Part shown: one piece after another, positions 33,003 through 42,042 of the stretch
Layout of the letters: every line of letters starts with the position of its first letter
Numbering within the stretch: position 1 is the first letter of the stretch
Assembly (NCBI RefSeq): GCF_000020005.1
Contig: NC_010718.1
Span: forward strand, 2,996,001 to 3,060,000
Direction of reading: 5' to 3'
DNA length: 64,000 nucleotides
Origin: Natranaerobius thermophilus JW/NM-WN-LF
GTDB taxonomy: Bacteria; Bacillota; Natranaerobiia; Natranaerobiales; Natranaerobiaceae
Translations under genes and position numbers: made by a program
Notes under the pieces: generated by a model
Told to the model about the DNA's origin: nothing
Seen by the model: only the letters and a program-made list of their open reading frames with translations
The model's database searches: none

Positions 33003-33868
33003 TAAGTGGTACACTTTTGACCAATTTTTCGTTTTTTCTACAGGCCGTCGGTGACTATCAGTACTTGCAAAATGCAATAATAGCAGGAACTTTAGTTGGA
33101 ATTCTCTGTGGAGTAATCGGATGTTTCATTATTCTTAGAAGACTATCATTAATGGGAGATGCCATCTCTCATGCCGTTTTACCCGGAGTAGTAATTTCAT
33201 ACATGCTTGGCATCACTTTTTTCATAGGTGCAGTAATCACCGGAGTAGCTACGGCCCTAGGAATTGGATATGTTAGCCAAAATAGCAAGCTAAAAGATGA
33301 TTCTTCTATTGGAATCTTGTTCACTGCTGCTTTTGCACTGGGGATAGTTATGATAACTGCTTTGGATGGTACTGAAGTTGATTTATGGCATATATTATTC
33401 GGTAACGTTTTGGCAGTCTCAAGATCAGACTTGTTGTTAACAGCTTCGACAGGGATAGTTTCCCTTATAGGAATTTTCATTTATTACAGAGAATTAGTTA
33501 TTTCCACCTTTGACCCCATCATGGCACGAGCTATAGGTATTGCAACAGATAAACTTCACTATCTATTAATGCTCTTATTATCACTCGTAACAGTAGCTTC
33601 ACTGCAGACAGTAGGAATTGTATTAGTAGTAGCCATGTTAATAACCCCTGCAGCCACCGCTTTTCTGTTAACGCGTAATCTAGCTAGAATGCTGATATTG
33701 TCGGCCATTATAGGCGTAATATCTTCCTTGGCTGGGGTTTACTTTTCATTTATTTATGATGTGGCCACAGGTGGAGCAATTGTTTTGGCTGTTTCAGTGC
33801 TCTTTTTAGCAGCCTTCCTCTTTTCTCCCAGGGAAGGTATTATTATCAAAAGAGTCAAGTATAGCTAA
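32999..33868 (+). CDS. mntC: Mn/Zn ABC transporter permease
   Basis: A 289-aa polytopic protein of the ABC-3 family with about eight helices. Characteristic blocks are LRRLSLMGDAISHAVLPGVVISYMLG, AFALGIVMI and VAMLITPAATAFLLTRNLARML. Forms the metal channel. Translationally coupled to the ATPase gene. Followed after 23 bp by the binding-protein gene. Confidence 0.9.
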   Translation: MISGTLLTNFSFFLQAVGDYQYLQNAIIAGTLVGILCGVIGCFIILRRLSLMGDAISHAVLPGVVISYMLGITFFIGAVITGVATALGIGYVSQNSKLKDDSSIGILFTAAFALGIVMITALDGTEVDLWHILFGNVLAVSRSDLLLTASTGIVSLIGIFIYYRELVISTFDPIMARAIGIATDKLHYLLMLLLSLVTVASLQTVGIVLVVAMLITPAATAFLLTRNLARMLILSAIIGVISSLAGVYFSFIYDVATGGAIVLAVSVLFLAAFLFSPREGIIIKRVKYS

Positions 33869-33891
33869 ATTAATTTGAAGGAGGAACAAAC

Positions 33892-34872
33892 ATGTGCCAA
33901 AGCCTTAACTTAAAAAAGTTAAAAAAACAAAATACTTTAATTCCCTCGATTTTAGGGATATTAATCTTAAGTTTTGGGATGCTACTTTTATCAGGTTGTC
34001 AAAGTTCCCAAAATGAAGAACTTAAAGACAAAGAAGAACAAACAACCGGAGAAACTGATTCAATACAAGTAGTTACTAGTATTTCAATTATCGCAGATTT
34101 TGTTGAAGAGATAGCAGGTAACAAAGCTGAAGTAGAGTATATTGTACCTCTAGGAGAAGAACCAGAAGAGTACGAACCTACCCCCAGTGATTTTCAGGCA
34201 ATTAGTGATGCAGAAATCTTTTTCTTGAATGGTTATAATATAGAAACTTGGCTAGAGCAAGTGACTGAAAGCGTTACCGAAGATGTGAAGGTAGTTCCAA
34301 CGGCAGAGGAAGGGCCCACTCTTCCCTTGGAAGGAACGGACATTCCCGATCCTCATCTATGGTTGGACCCGATTTTAGTACGTGATTATTATGTGGAAAA
34401 AATCACTTCAACTTTAATTGATGTAGACCCCAACAATGAGGAGTACTACCAAGATAGGGCCGAGAAATATCAGGAACAACTTACAAAACTGGATGAACAG
34501 CTTAGCCAAAAGTTAGATGAAATCCCACAAGAAAACCGGTTAATTATTAATACAGAAAATTGTTTTAAGTATTATGGAGAAACTTATGATTTAAAAACCG
34601 ATGGGATTTGGGAGTTGAATGCTCATGAAGAAGGAACACCCCAACAAATCGCAAGAATTGTAGATAAGGTAAAGAATCACCAGGTTCCGGCTGTATTTGT
34701 TGAATCCACCATAGATCCACGTTACATGGAAAATGTCGCTGAAGAAACAGACGTAGAAATAGGAAAGCCTATTTACACCGATGCCCTGGGGGAAGAAGGT
34801 AGTAAAGCAGAAAATTATCTAAAAATGATGAAGCATAATACAGAATTATTTGTTGAAAAACTTTCAGAGTAA
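33892..34872 (+). CDS. mntA: metal-binding lipoprotein (MntA/TroA family) with altered ligand
   Basis: A 326-aa solute-binding protein of family 9. The lipobox is LLSGC (Cys36). A cluster A-I fold is evident, with DPHLWLDP (His155), NTENCFKYYGE (Glu222) and YTDALG (Asp297), the ligand set of Mn/Fe-type members. The first ligand is odd: the family's DPHEYEP reads EPEEYEP here, so the usual His is Glu92. The site could still bind Mn(II) with three carboxylates and one His, or specificity may have changed. The third ligand being Glu points to manganese rather than zinc. Last gene of the mnt operon. Confidence 0.88.
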   Translation: MCQSLNLKKLKKQNTLIPSILGILILSFGMLLLSGCQSSQNEELKDKEEQTTGETDSIQVVTSISIIADFVEEIAGNKAEVEYIVPLGEEPEEYEPTPSDFQAISDAEIFFLNGYNIETWLEQVTESVTEDVKVVPTAEEGPTLPLEGTDIPDPHLWLDPILVRDYYVEKITSTLIDVDPNNEEYYQDRAEKYQEQLTKLDEQLSQKLDEIPQENRLIINTENCFKYYGETYDLKTDGIWELNAHEEGTPQQIARIVDKVKNHQVPAVFVESTIDPRYMENVAEETDVEIGKPIYTDALGEEGSKAENYLKMMKHNTELFVEKLSE

Positions 34873-34897
34873 GAATAGAATAACATCGTTAAATAGT

Positions 34898-34952
34898 AAA
34901 AGCCCTGATCTGTGGCAAGTAGGCAATTACTTAACCACTGACAGGGCTTTTT
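34898..34952. terminator. bidirectional terminator between mntA and MFS-1
   Basis: AAAAGCCCTG (34898-34907) pairs with CAGGGCTTTT (34942-34951), with inner pairs GTGG/CCAC and AAGTA/TACTT. T tracts lie on both sides, fitting two convergent genes. Confidence 0.85.
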
Positions 34953-34971
34953 AATTGATCTAGCACCAAAC

Positions 34972-36276
34972 TTAAGTACTCCCATACAGATTTTCTTTAT
35001 AATTAGAGCTTAAAATGAAAAATGATAATGATAATATAAATATTACAGTTGCCAGGGTAATCCAGCTAATTTGATAACTTCCTGTTATATCAGCCAGCCA
35101 ACCTATGAAAGGTGGGCCAATAACAACTCCGGTCCTAATAAATATTAATGCCAATCCAGTGGCAGTCCCCATTAATTTTTTGTCAACTACATCTCCCACA
35201 GTAGTAAAAAATAGTCCTGGTATACCAAGGCTAGTAACTCCTAGAATAAAAGTAAAAATCATAATTACAGGAATTGGGATCCCCGGTTCATCGAAAAATA
35301 TAGCCAGTACCAACATTAACAAGCTGACTAAAAGTCCCAGTATAAATAGACCAAGTCGTCTATTGCTCCTTAAGAAACGGTCATTGATAATGCCCCAGCT
35401 AGGTTTACCAATAATACCCCCTGTTTGGAACACTGCCAGAGATGCTCCGGCGATAAAACCAGAATAACCTAAATCTCCGTCAAGAAATAAAGGAAAATGT
35501 GTTGTTATGTTGCTAATAGTAAAGCCGAAGGTTAAACCGATTAAACAAACTGTCAGCAAAACTTTATTAGTTACTAATTTAGCCAGGTCTTCTTTGAAAC
35601 TAGAATCTGATTTAGAAGATTCTTCAGAGTCAGAAGTGTTTTCTTCCTGTTGGGACTTGGTTCCGTCCTGACCAGGGTTATAAAATTTAAATAAAATTCC
35701 ACTCATCAAAAGTGCTACTCCAGCCGAAACTAAGATTGCATTTCTCCAACCAAATAATTCACCTAAAAAAGGTAACAGTAACGCTCCAAGTATGCCACCG
35801 ATTCCGCCGCCTGCTTGGGTTATTCCCAGTGAAACTGCCCTTTTATTTGGGGAGACAAGTTCCATAACCCCTTTATTAATGGAAGGTGTAATAATACTGA
35901 AACCGATACCAGTAAAAAAAGCTAGAGCCAATAAAAGTACAAAAATATTGGTTACAGAATGAATTATCATTAAAGATCCAATAATAGCAGTACCCATAAC
36001 CAAACCCATTTTGGAACCCAGGCGATCAACTACTCTTCCACTAAAAATAGCTAAAATTGTAGCACTTAAAAAGAAAAAGGTAGTATAAAGTCCCGCTTCC
36101 GCACTACCTATCTGAAAATCTGCACTTACCATAGGGAGCATAGCTTTAAAACCTTGAACATTGGTACCAACAGCTATGTATGCCGTAGACATTACCATTA
36201 ATATCGGAAAATGGTTAACATTCTGACTTCGTTTTCCAACTACCTCCCCATCTCTAATTTCTTGCCCAGTTTCCAT
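34972..36276 (-). CDS. MFS transporter, copy 1
   Basis: A major-facilitator carrier of about 434 aa with 12 predicted helices and a charged central loop (TSDSEESSKSDSS). The loop-2/3 motif is GRVVDRLGSKMG. Closely related to the MFS gene at 42030-43313, sharing VMSTAYIAV and GFSIITPS(I/A)(N/S)KGV blocks. Substrate unknown; organic anions are a guess from the nearby lactate permease. The ATG at 36276 behind GGAGGTTATT was preferred over the longer frame from 36321. Confidence 0.82.
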   Translation of the reverse strand: METGQEIRDGEVVGKRSQNVNHFPILMVMSTAYIAVGTNVQGFKAMLPMVSADFQIGSAEAGLYTTFFFLSATILAIFSGRVVDRLGSKMGLVMGTAIIGSLMIIHSVTNIFVLLLALAFFTGIGFSIITPSINKGVMELVSPNKRAVSLGITQAGGGIGGILGALLLPFLGELFGWRNAILVSAGVALLMSGILFKFYNPGQDGTKSQQEENTSDSEESSKSDSSFKEDLAKLVTNKVLLTVCLIGLTFGFTISNITTHFPLFLDGDLGYSGFIAGASLAVFQTGGIIGKPSWGIINDRFLRSNRRLGLFILGLLVSLLMLVLAIFFDEPGIPIPVIMIFTFILGVTSLGIPGLFFTTVGDVVDKKLMGTATGLALIFIRTGVVIGPPFIGWLADITGSYQISWITLATVIFILSLSFFILSSNYKENLYGST

Positions 36277-36403
36277 TTCAATAACCTCCGTATTGCATAG
36301 TATCACTATATTTAGGGACACTAAATTTCCTTACAAATATCTTAACATTAATTAATAACCCGGTAAAGACATTACACCCTATACTTATTAAACACCTTGC
36401 AAA

Positions 36404-36447
36404 GTCGTCACGCATTCTCGTGATTTTAGTCATGAGTTAGTGGCGAC
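36404..36447 (-). other. stem-loop after the DUF1848 gene
   Basis: GTCGTCAC and GTGGCGAC pair with one mismatch, and an inner CTCGTGA/TCATGAG pair stacks on top. It lies about 40 bp after the DUF1848 stop. No T tract follows; it may be a weak terminator. Confidence 0.4.
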
Positions 36448-36484
36448 ATATGGTAGCTAAAACAAAGTTTAAAGTCTGGTTTTA

Positions 36485-37402
36485 TCATTTTCTAAAATCC
36501 AGTAATGAAGAATTGTTTATGTGATAATGACTATTAAGGTTTTTTTCTACTGTTTCTTGTCGACCATAAGCATAACAATAACTGCAAAAGTGTTTACATG
36601 TGCTATATATTCCCATATCCACAGATTGACTGCACAAACAGTACTCTCTTTGATTACAATCCCGGGAAATCTCATTAAAGGGAATACCTGTATAACTTGA
36701 AATTAATTCTCCATCTATACAGGAACCAGGTGTTACAGAATATTCAGCCAAATATCTGTCACAACAACTATACAATTCCAGATTGTAGTCTTTGGCAATC
36801 TTATTTAAACCCAGGCCCAACTTTGTCAGATCGGAGTCAGATAATGATTCAGTACTATAAAATTTCACATTTTCATGTTCAGATAATAGGTGAAACCTGC
36901 GACTAATCTTTTTATAAAAGTCTAATAAACTGACGGTGAGACGCTTGGTATAACCTTCTAGTGTAGCTGCTAGATAATCAATCTTCCCTAAGTGGTAATC
37001 AATAGGTGTCCTAGAGCTTATTATAATGGGGTCATAACGCCATTGGACTCGGTCTGGTCCCGTTTCGCCAATGATTTCATTCAATCTCTTAAAAGTTGAT
37101 AATTGTTCTTCTAATGAAGGTAAGCCAGGCTCAAGAAAATCAGGGTAATTATTCAAGGTATACTGAAAATAATAAAAGTACTGTTCTTGATTAAGTAAAT
37201 TAATAATAGGAAAGAAAGGACGGGGATTTTTGGTCCAAAATACAATACAGGCCACATCTTCTGGTCGAAGAGAGGTCTCCCTAATTTGCCGCGGGTTAAA
37301 GGGGTTTACACTATAGAAAAAACCTTCTTTGATTCTATTTTTAAACCATTCCCCAAAAAAAGCTGGGATATCTGTGCGACGGCTTGCGCTAATTATCTGC
37401 AT
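36485..37402 (-). CDS. DUF1848 family protein
   Basis: A 305-aa soluble protein. It starts with MQIISASRRTDIPAFFGEWF, has FWTKNPRPFFP and VQWRYDPIII, and closes with a cysteine cluster (CLCSQSVDMGIYSTCKHFCSYC). These are the marks of DUF1848, a family with distant resemblance to radical-SAM/SPL-type TIM barrels and no settled function. The C-terminal cysteines could hold an iron-sulfur cluster. Its ATG abuts the stop of the DMT transporter gene upstream, so both are on one message. Confidence 0.8.
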   Translation of the reverse strand: MQIISASRRTDIPAFFGEWFKNRIKEGFFYSVNPFNPRQIRETSLRPEDVACIVFWTKNPRPFFPIINLLNQEQYFYYFQYTLNNYPDFLEPGLPSLEEQLSTFKRLNEIIGETGPDRVQWRYDPIIISSRTPIDYHLGKIDYLAATLEGYTKRLTVSLLDFYKKISRRFHLLSEHENVKFYSTESLSDSDLTKLGLGLNKIAKDYNLELYSCCDRYLAEYSVTPGSCIDGELISSYTGIPFNEISRDCNQREYCLCSQSVDMGIYSTCKHFCSYCYAYGRQETVEKNLNSHYHINNSSLLDFRK

Positions 37403-38356
37403 TTATTTTCCCCCTTCATGACTTTTATTCTGCATTTCATCGGCTTCAGGGACAAATGGCTTTTTTTCAGTTTCCCCAGTCCTTTCTGATACCAGTATCA
37501 CAGCCGAAATAACTATTAACATACCTACGCCTTGCCATAAAGTCATCTGCTCACCAAAAACAATTCTCCCTAATATAGCCGCCACAACAGGCTCAATAGT
37601 GGCAATGATAGAAGCTTTGCTAGATTCTATACGAGAAAGCCCCAGGGTATATAAAATATAGGCCAGAACAGTAGATATCAATCCCAGTCCTAAAATACTT
37701 AGCAAAACCCAAGGGTTCACAAAGGCGCCCATGTTTGCAATTACTCCACTCATAGGCAGCAAGGCAAGTCCGGCAAAGACAAAGGTGTAAATGGTAATAG
37801 TCAAAGATGAATATCTATAACTAGCAGCCTTACCAAAAATACTGTATAAACCATAGAAAAATCCTGATCCTATCCCCAATAATAGTCCCAAGGGTGAAAC
37901 TGATATTTCATTAGCAGGTAGGAGTCCTGTAACCAGCATACAACCAATTAATGTAAAAGCCAAGGCCGCCAGCTTTCTACCGGTCAGAGGTTCTTTAAAA
38001 AAAATATAAGAAAGCAGTGCAACAAAAGCAGGGCCAGTATATAGCAACACCACAGCAATCGAAAGTGACATCTCCTGAATAGCAGTAAAGTAACACCAGT
38101 TAAAGAATACTATACTAACTATTCCCGTTCCAATAAAGTACCAAATATCTTTTAAAGAAATTTTTAACGCAGAAGGATTGAAGATCCCCACATATATTAG
38201 CATTAAAATTGAAGCTGAAATAGCTCTCAAAGCCACTACTTGTAAGGGAGAAAATCCGAACTGATACAAAGGGACAATAAATAAACCGATAACTCCCCAA
38301 AAGGCAGCAGCTATCGCTATAAGCAAATAGGCTGTGCCTGTTGCCTGATTATCCAA
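37403..38356 (-). CDS. EamA/DMT family transporter, copy 1
   Basis: A 317-aa inner-membrane protein with ten hydrophobic segments arranged as two EamA repeats (AAAFWGVIGLFIVPLYQFG and SSFFYGLYSIFGKAA-like halves). The second repeat ends in SRIESSKASIIATIEPVVAAILGRIVFGEQM, typical of amino-acid or metabolite exporters. A polar C-terminal tail follows. The substrate is unknown. It is followed without a gap by DUF1848. Confidence 0.85.
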   Translation of the reverse strand: MDNQATGTAYLLIAIAAAFWGVIGLFIVPLYQFGFSPLQVVALRAISASILMLIYVGIFNPSALKISLKDIWYFIGTGIVSIVFFNWCYFTAIQEMSLSIAVVLLYTGPAFVALLSYIFFKEPLTGRKLAALAFTLIGCMLVTGLLPANEISVSPLGLLLGIGSGFFYGLYSIFGKAASYRYSSLTITIYTFVFAGLALLPMSGVIANMGAFVNPWVLLSILGLGLISTVLAYILYTLGLSRIESSKASIIATIEPVVAAILGRIVFGEQMTLWQGVGMLIVISAVILVSERTGETEKKPFVPEADEMQNKSHEGGK

Positions 38357-38424
38357 AATTCACTTCCTTTCGAGGCAATATATTATTTTCAACATATTGA
38401 TTAAAACAATCGGCTTTTTTAAAT

Positions 38425-40038
38425 TTAATAAACTGCTATAGAACCATCTGTCCGTGGTTCTGTACCACCAAAAAGTACTCCACTTTGAGGATCACGCCAG
38501 ATGATTTGCCCTCGCCCGAAGCTTCCAGAATCCAGACTAACGTTAATATCATGTCCTCTGCGATATAATCCTTCCGCAATGTGAGCAGGAAGTTTTCTTT
38601 CTACGGAAACTTGTTTATCTTTTATCCACTGCCATCTAGGTGCATCCAGAGCTGCTTGTGGATTTAAATCAAAGTCCACAGTATTCATCACAACTTGTAA
38701 ATGACCTTGAGGCTGCATAAAACCACCCATGACTCCAAAGGGACCAATTGGATCTTTACCTTTAGACATGAAACCAGGAATAATGGTATGGTACGTTTTC
38801 TTGCCTGATTCCAGGACATTATCATGGGAAGAGTCAAGTGAAAAACTACAGCCTCTATTTTGAAAGGCTACCCCAGTTCCTGGCAATACAATTCCAGATC
38901 CGAAACCCATATAATTACTCTGAATAAAGGATACCATATTGCCCTCTCCATCTGCTGTAGCTAAATACACTGTACCACCTCGAGGAGGAGAACCAGGTTC
39001 TGGAGTTATAGCTTCATCCTTAATTAAAGCTCTTCGCTCCCGGGCATAGTCTTCAGATAATAAATCATCAATATCAACTTTCATGTGATGAGGATCCGTA
39101 ATATATTTTTTTCCGTCTATAAAAGCAAGCTTTAAAGCTTCAATCTGGCGATGATAAGTAGATAAAAGTTCCTTGGATTCAAAGTCGTCATGCTGAAGTA
39201 TATTTAAAGCCATTAGTGCAACTATCCCCTGCCCATTAGGTGGTATTTCCCAAATATCATAACCACGATAATTTAAACTAATAGGGTCCACCCACTCTGG
39301 GGTAAATGACTCTAAATCACTTCCCCTAAGATAACCACCGTATTTTTTAAAGAAATAATCTACATTATCTGCTAACTCACCTTTATAAAAGTAATCCCCC
39401 CGGGTTTCTGCAATTTTTTCTAGAGTGTCACCATGGTCCTGGGAACTCCACATTTCACCAATCATCGGCGCACGACCATGGGGAGCAAACACACGAAACC
39501 ATTCGGAATACTCTTCACCTTGCCATTCTTGCTTATATTTATTGAAAGCTCTATCCCAGTTCTTGCCGAGTACTGGAGTTATGGGGAATCCTTTCCGGGC
39601 ATATTCAATGGCGGGTTCTAAAACCTTTTCCAGAGGTAACCTCCCCATTTGTTCATTAAGTTCTACCCAAGAAGCTGGTGCTCCAGGTACTGTAACAGGT
39701 AAAACCCCAAAATTGGGAACTTTATCATATCCTTTTTTGATTAATGCCTCTCTAGAAATTTGTTCTGGAGAAGGCCCACTAGAATTTAAACCGTGGAGTT
39801 TCCCTTGATGCCATACCAGGGCAAATGCATCACCACCTATACCATTTGAAGTGGGTTCAACGACAGTCAAGCAGGCAGCAGTTGCAACAGCGGCATCAAT
39901 GGCATTTCCACCTTGTTTTAAAATTTCTAAGCCAGCATTGGCAGCCAATGGTTGTGAAGTGGCTACCATTCCGTTCCGAGCCATTGTAACACTTCTTCGA
40001 GACGAATACGGATGATTCAAAGAGTCAAACTTCAGCAT
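38425..40038 (-). CDS. ggt: gamma-glutamyltranspeptidase family N-terminal nucleophile hydrolase
   Basis: A 537-aa member of the GGT family that hydrolyses or transfers gamma-glutamyl or related amides. It has the N-terminal half motif GGNAIDAAVATAACLTVVEPTSNGIGGD (43-70), the likely autocatalytic Thr356 in PRGGTVYLATADGEG, and the small-subunit motifs SNYMGFGSG and GGFMQPQGHLQV. The GGT-Y form resembles relatives with other amidase specificities, so classical glutathione activity is not certain. There is no signal peptide, so a cytosolic location is expected. The ATG follows TGGAGGGG. It is downstream of a 48-aa membrane peptide and lactate permease. Confidence 0.87.
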   Translation of the reverse strand: MLKFDSLNHPYSSRRSVTMARNGMVATSQPLAANAGLEILKQGGNAIDAAVATAACLTVVEPTSNGIGGDAFALVWHQGKLHGLNSSGPSPEQISREALIKKGYDKVPNFGVLPVTVPGAPASWVELNEQMGRLPLEKVLEPAIEYARKGFPITPVLGKNWDRAFNKYKQEWQGEEYSEWFRVFAPHGRAPMIGEMWSSQDHGDTLEKIAETRGDYFYKGELADNVDYFFKKYGGYLRGSDLESFTPEWVDPISLNYRGYDIWEIPPNGQGIVALMALNILQHDDFESKELLSTYHRQIEALKLAFIDGKKYITDPHHMKVDIDDLLSEDYARERRALIKDEAITPEPGSPPRGGTVYLATADGEGNMVSFIQSNYMGFGSGIVLPGTGVAFQNRGCSFSLDSSHDNVLESGKKTYHTIIPGFMSKGKDPIGPFGVMGGFMQPQGHLQVVMNTVDFDLNPQAALDAPRWQWIKDKQVSVERKLPAHIAEGLYRRGHDINVSLDSGSFGRGQIIWRDPQSGVLFGGTEPRTDGSIAVY

Positions 40039-40140
40039 AACAACCCCTCCAGTTTAGTATCCTTTAAAATCTACAAAGCTATCTAACCTTCTAAATTTAT
40101 GCTAACTTTCTAAATTTATGAATATCTTATCAAATGTAAA

Positions 40141-40287
40141 TTAAAAGAACAAATTCCACAGGGCATTGACACCCAAAATTACTACAGCGGGTAACGCCAA
40201 TACACTCCCCGTCTCAATGTGGATAGCACCATAGATCATCAGAAATACAAATATTAGAATTACAATAGAGTAGCTTTTTTTATTCAT
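40141..40287 (-). CDS. 48-aa membrane peptide
   Basis: A short gene (MNKKSYSIVILIF...NALWNLFF) with a good ribosome site, AGGAGAG, seven bases before the ATG. Two hydrophobic segments (residues 7-20 and 29-48) are separated by HIETG, which predicts a helical hairpin in the membrane. It lies between the lactate permease and ggt in the same direction. No family is recognised; an accessory peptide for a carrier is possible. Confidence 0.55.
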   Translation of the reverse strand: MNKKSYSIVILIFVFLMIYGAIHIETGSVLALPAVVILGVNALWNLFF

Positions 40288-40365
40288 ATTAATCTCTCCT
40301 GCCAACAATTAATTATGAGTAATATAAGATGATTGGGTTTATGTTTAGGCACTGTAATATTTAGT

Positions 40366-40402
40366 TGTTGATACTGTAAAATTAAATTTACAGTTATCAA
40401 CA
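40366..40402 (-). other. strong stem-loop after lctP
   Basis: TGTTGAT plus ACTGTAAA (40366-40380) pair with TTTACAGT (40387-40394) and ATCAACA (40396-40402), with one bulge and a 6-nt loop. Fifteen base pairs are formed. No U-run follows on the minus strand. It overlaps repeat copy B. Confidence 0.55.
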
Positions 40403-40426
40403 TTCAACTCTAATCCAGTCTATGTT
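40387..40426. repeat. 40-bp intergenic repeat, copy B
   Basis: Matches copy A at 28684-28723 at 34 of 40 positions with transitions only. It lies about 100 bp before the 48-aa peptide gene on the minus strand. Confidence 0.7.
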
Positions 40427-40447
40427 TAAAAGCCTATAAACCCAAGT

Positions 40448-41983
40448 TTATAATGTATTTAACAACACCCAATTAACCATTCCTAAAATCACAGCAATCA
40501 ATAAAGTTATATGTATTATACGGCCATAAATATAAGCTTCCTTACCATTTAAATTTACTGAAGACGTCCCCAGTAATACCTGGGTAGGGCCAATACTACA
40601 TCCTACAGATCCTCCGATAGATTGGACAGCCGCCATAATAGCCGGGCTAACCCCCAAAGTAGTTGCTACTGTAGCCTGAAAACTTCCAAATATCACATTT
40701 GAATTAGTATTACTACCTGTGATAAAGCTACCTAAAACACCAAAGAACGGTGCAAAAATCGGGTAAAATTGACCAGTTAAATTGGCTACATTATGAGCCA
40801 TATTTTCTATCATGCCTGAATCCATCATTAACAAAGCCATACAAATTAACCATGTCAAGGTCAGTGTGGTCCCAGTACATTTTTCGACTGTTTTATTAAC
40901 GACTTGAGAAATTTCTGTCCGGGACAGTATTTGTTTACTATTATAAACAAATATACCTGCCAAGGAGGAAATTAATATAATTGGTGCTGGATGAGTCAAT
41001 AGATCGATGGTTACATATTGCAATTCTTCTGTGACGATATAGCCCAATCCAGTTTCAAAGCCAGGAAAATCAAAATTTAATTCTGGTCCTTGAATCGGGG
41101 AGAGTTGAAATAACACTGATAAAATTATGATTAGTCCATAGGGTAAAATAGACTCAAGTAGATTGAGTTTACCTCGATAAAAATTTATTCCACTATCATA
41201 GTTCTCTTTGGTAGGGACAACCAACTTTCGATAAACAAAAAACAAAAACACTAATCCAACTAATGCAGTTAATAAGGAAACAACGGACATCATCTGTAGA
41301 TAAGTAATGATAAACATAGAACCAACCATGACAACAGTTGTAGAAAGAATATAAGGGACTCCCTTAGTAATAGCTTGAAATCCTCCATAAATATAGCAAA
41401 CTCCAAAACCTGTAAATAACATAGCTACTGATGTATATAGTGACATCCAAAAAGCGAGATCACTAGAAGGTAAGCCTGTAACTAGTCCAATAGTGTAAAA
41501 AGAAGATCCCATAGAGCCAAAACTTATAGACCAACTATGCCCAAGTAATACTGCAGCTACTGAAGCGAAAGGATTAAAACCTAATTTTACTAGTATAGGA
41601 GTCACAATAGCCACAGGCACTCCAAATCCAGCAATCCCCTGTAAAAAAGAGGAGAAGACCCAACTTAACAATAAAAATTGTACAAACTTATCTTCGATTA
41701 CTAAAGTTAAATTACGACTGATCACTTCAATGGCACCTGCTTCATTGACTAAATTGTATAGAAAAACAGCTGCCCAAATTATCAATAACACAAATAGTGA
41801 TAGGGAAAACCCTTTTCCCAATGCTACTACCATACCTTCTAGGGGTAATTGAAATACCCACAAAGAAATCCCAGTAGCTGTCAAGAATGATATAGCACCT
41901 GCTTTTCTGGCTGGTAATTTAAACAATAAAAGAAATATTAATAATATTAGAATTGGAATTACAGCAAAAATATCTACTATCAT
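40448..41983 (-). CDS. lctP: L-lactate permease family transporter
   Basis: A 511-aa carrier of the LctP family with about 12-13 membrane segments. Family marks are ILLFLLLFKLPARKAG near the start, FLQGIAGFGVPVAIVTPILVKLGF, LGHSWSISFGSMG, and GSFITGSNTNSNVIFGSFQ near the C-terminus. It imports or exports lactate or a related hydroxy acid with H+ or Na+. It lies behind an MFS gene, separated by a terminator. The ATG follows AAAGGGGATA. Normal length. Confidence 0.9.
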   Translation of the reverse strand: MIVDIFAVIPILILLIFLLLFKLPARKAGAISFLTATGISLWVFQLPLEGMVVALGKGFSLSLFVLLIIWAAVFLYNLVNEAGAIEVISRNLTLVIEDKFVQFLLLSWVFSSFLQGIAGFGVPVAIVTPILVKLGFNPFASVAAVLLGHSWSISFGSMGSSFYTIGLVTGLPSSDLAFWMSLYTSVAMLFTGFGVCYIYGGFQAITKGVPYILSTTVVMVGSMFIITYLQMMSVVSLLTALVGLVFLFFVYRKLVVPTKENYDSGINFYRGKLNLLESILPYGLIIILSVLFQLSPIQGPELNFDFPGFETGLGYIVTEELQYVTIDLLTHPAPIILISSLAGIFVYNSKQILSRTEISQVVNKTVEKCTGTTLTLTWLICMALLMMDSGMIENMAHNVANLTGQFYPIFAPFFGVLGSFITGSNTNSNVIFGSFQATVATTLGVSPAIMAAVQSIGGSVGCSIGPTQVLLGTSSVNLNGKEAYIYGRIIHITLLIAVILGMVNWVLLNTL

Positions 41984-42012
41984 GAAGCTTTATCCCCTTT
42001 CTGATTGCTGAC

Positions 42013-42042
42013 CTAAACAAAACAGGACCTTAAACGGTCCTG
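42013..42042 (-). terminator. MFS-2 terminator
   Basis: CAGGACC (42023-42029) pairs with GGTCCTG (42036-42042), and minus-strand readout continues TTTTGTTT. The stem overlaps the MFS-2 stop codon. Confidence 0.82.
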
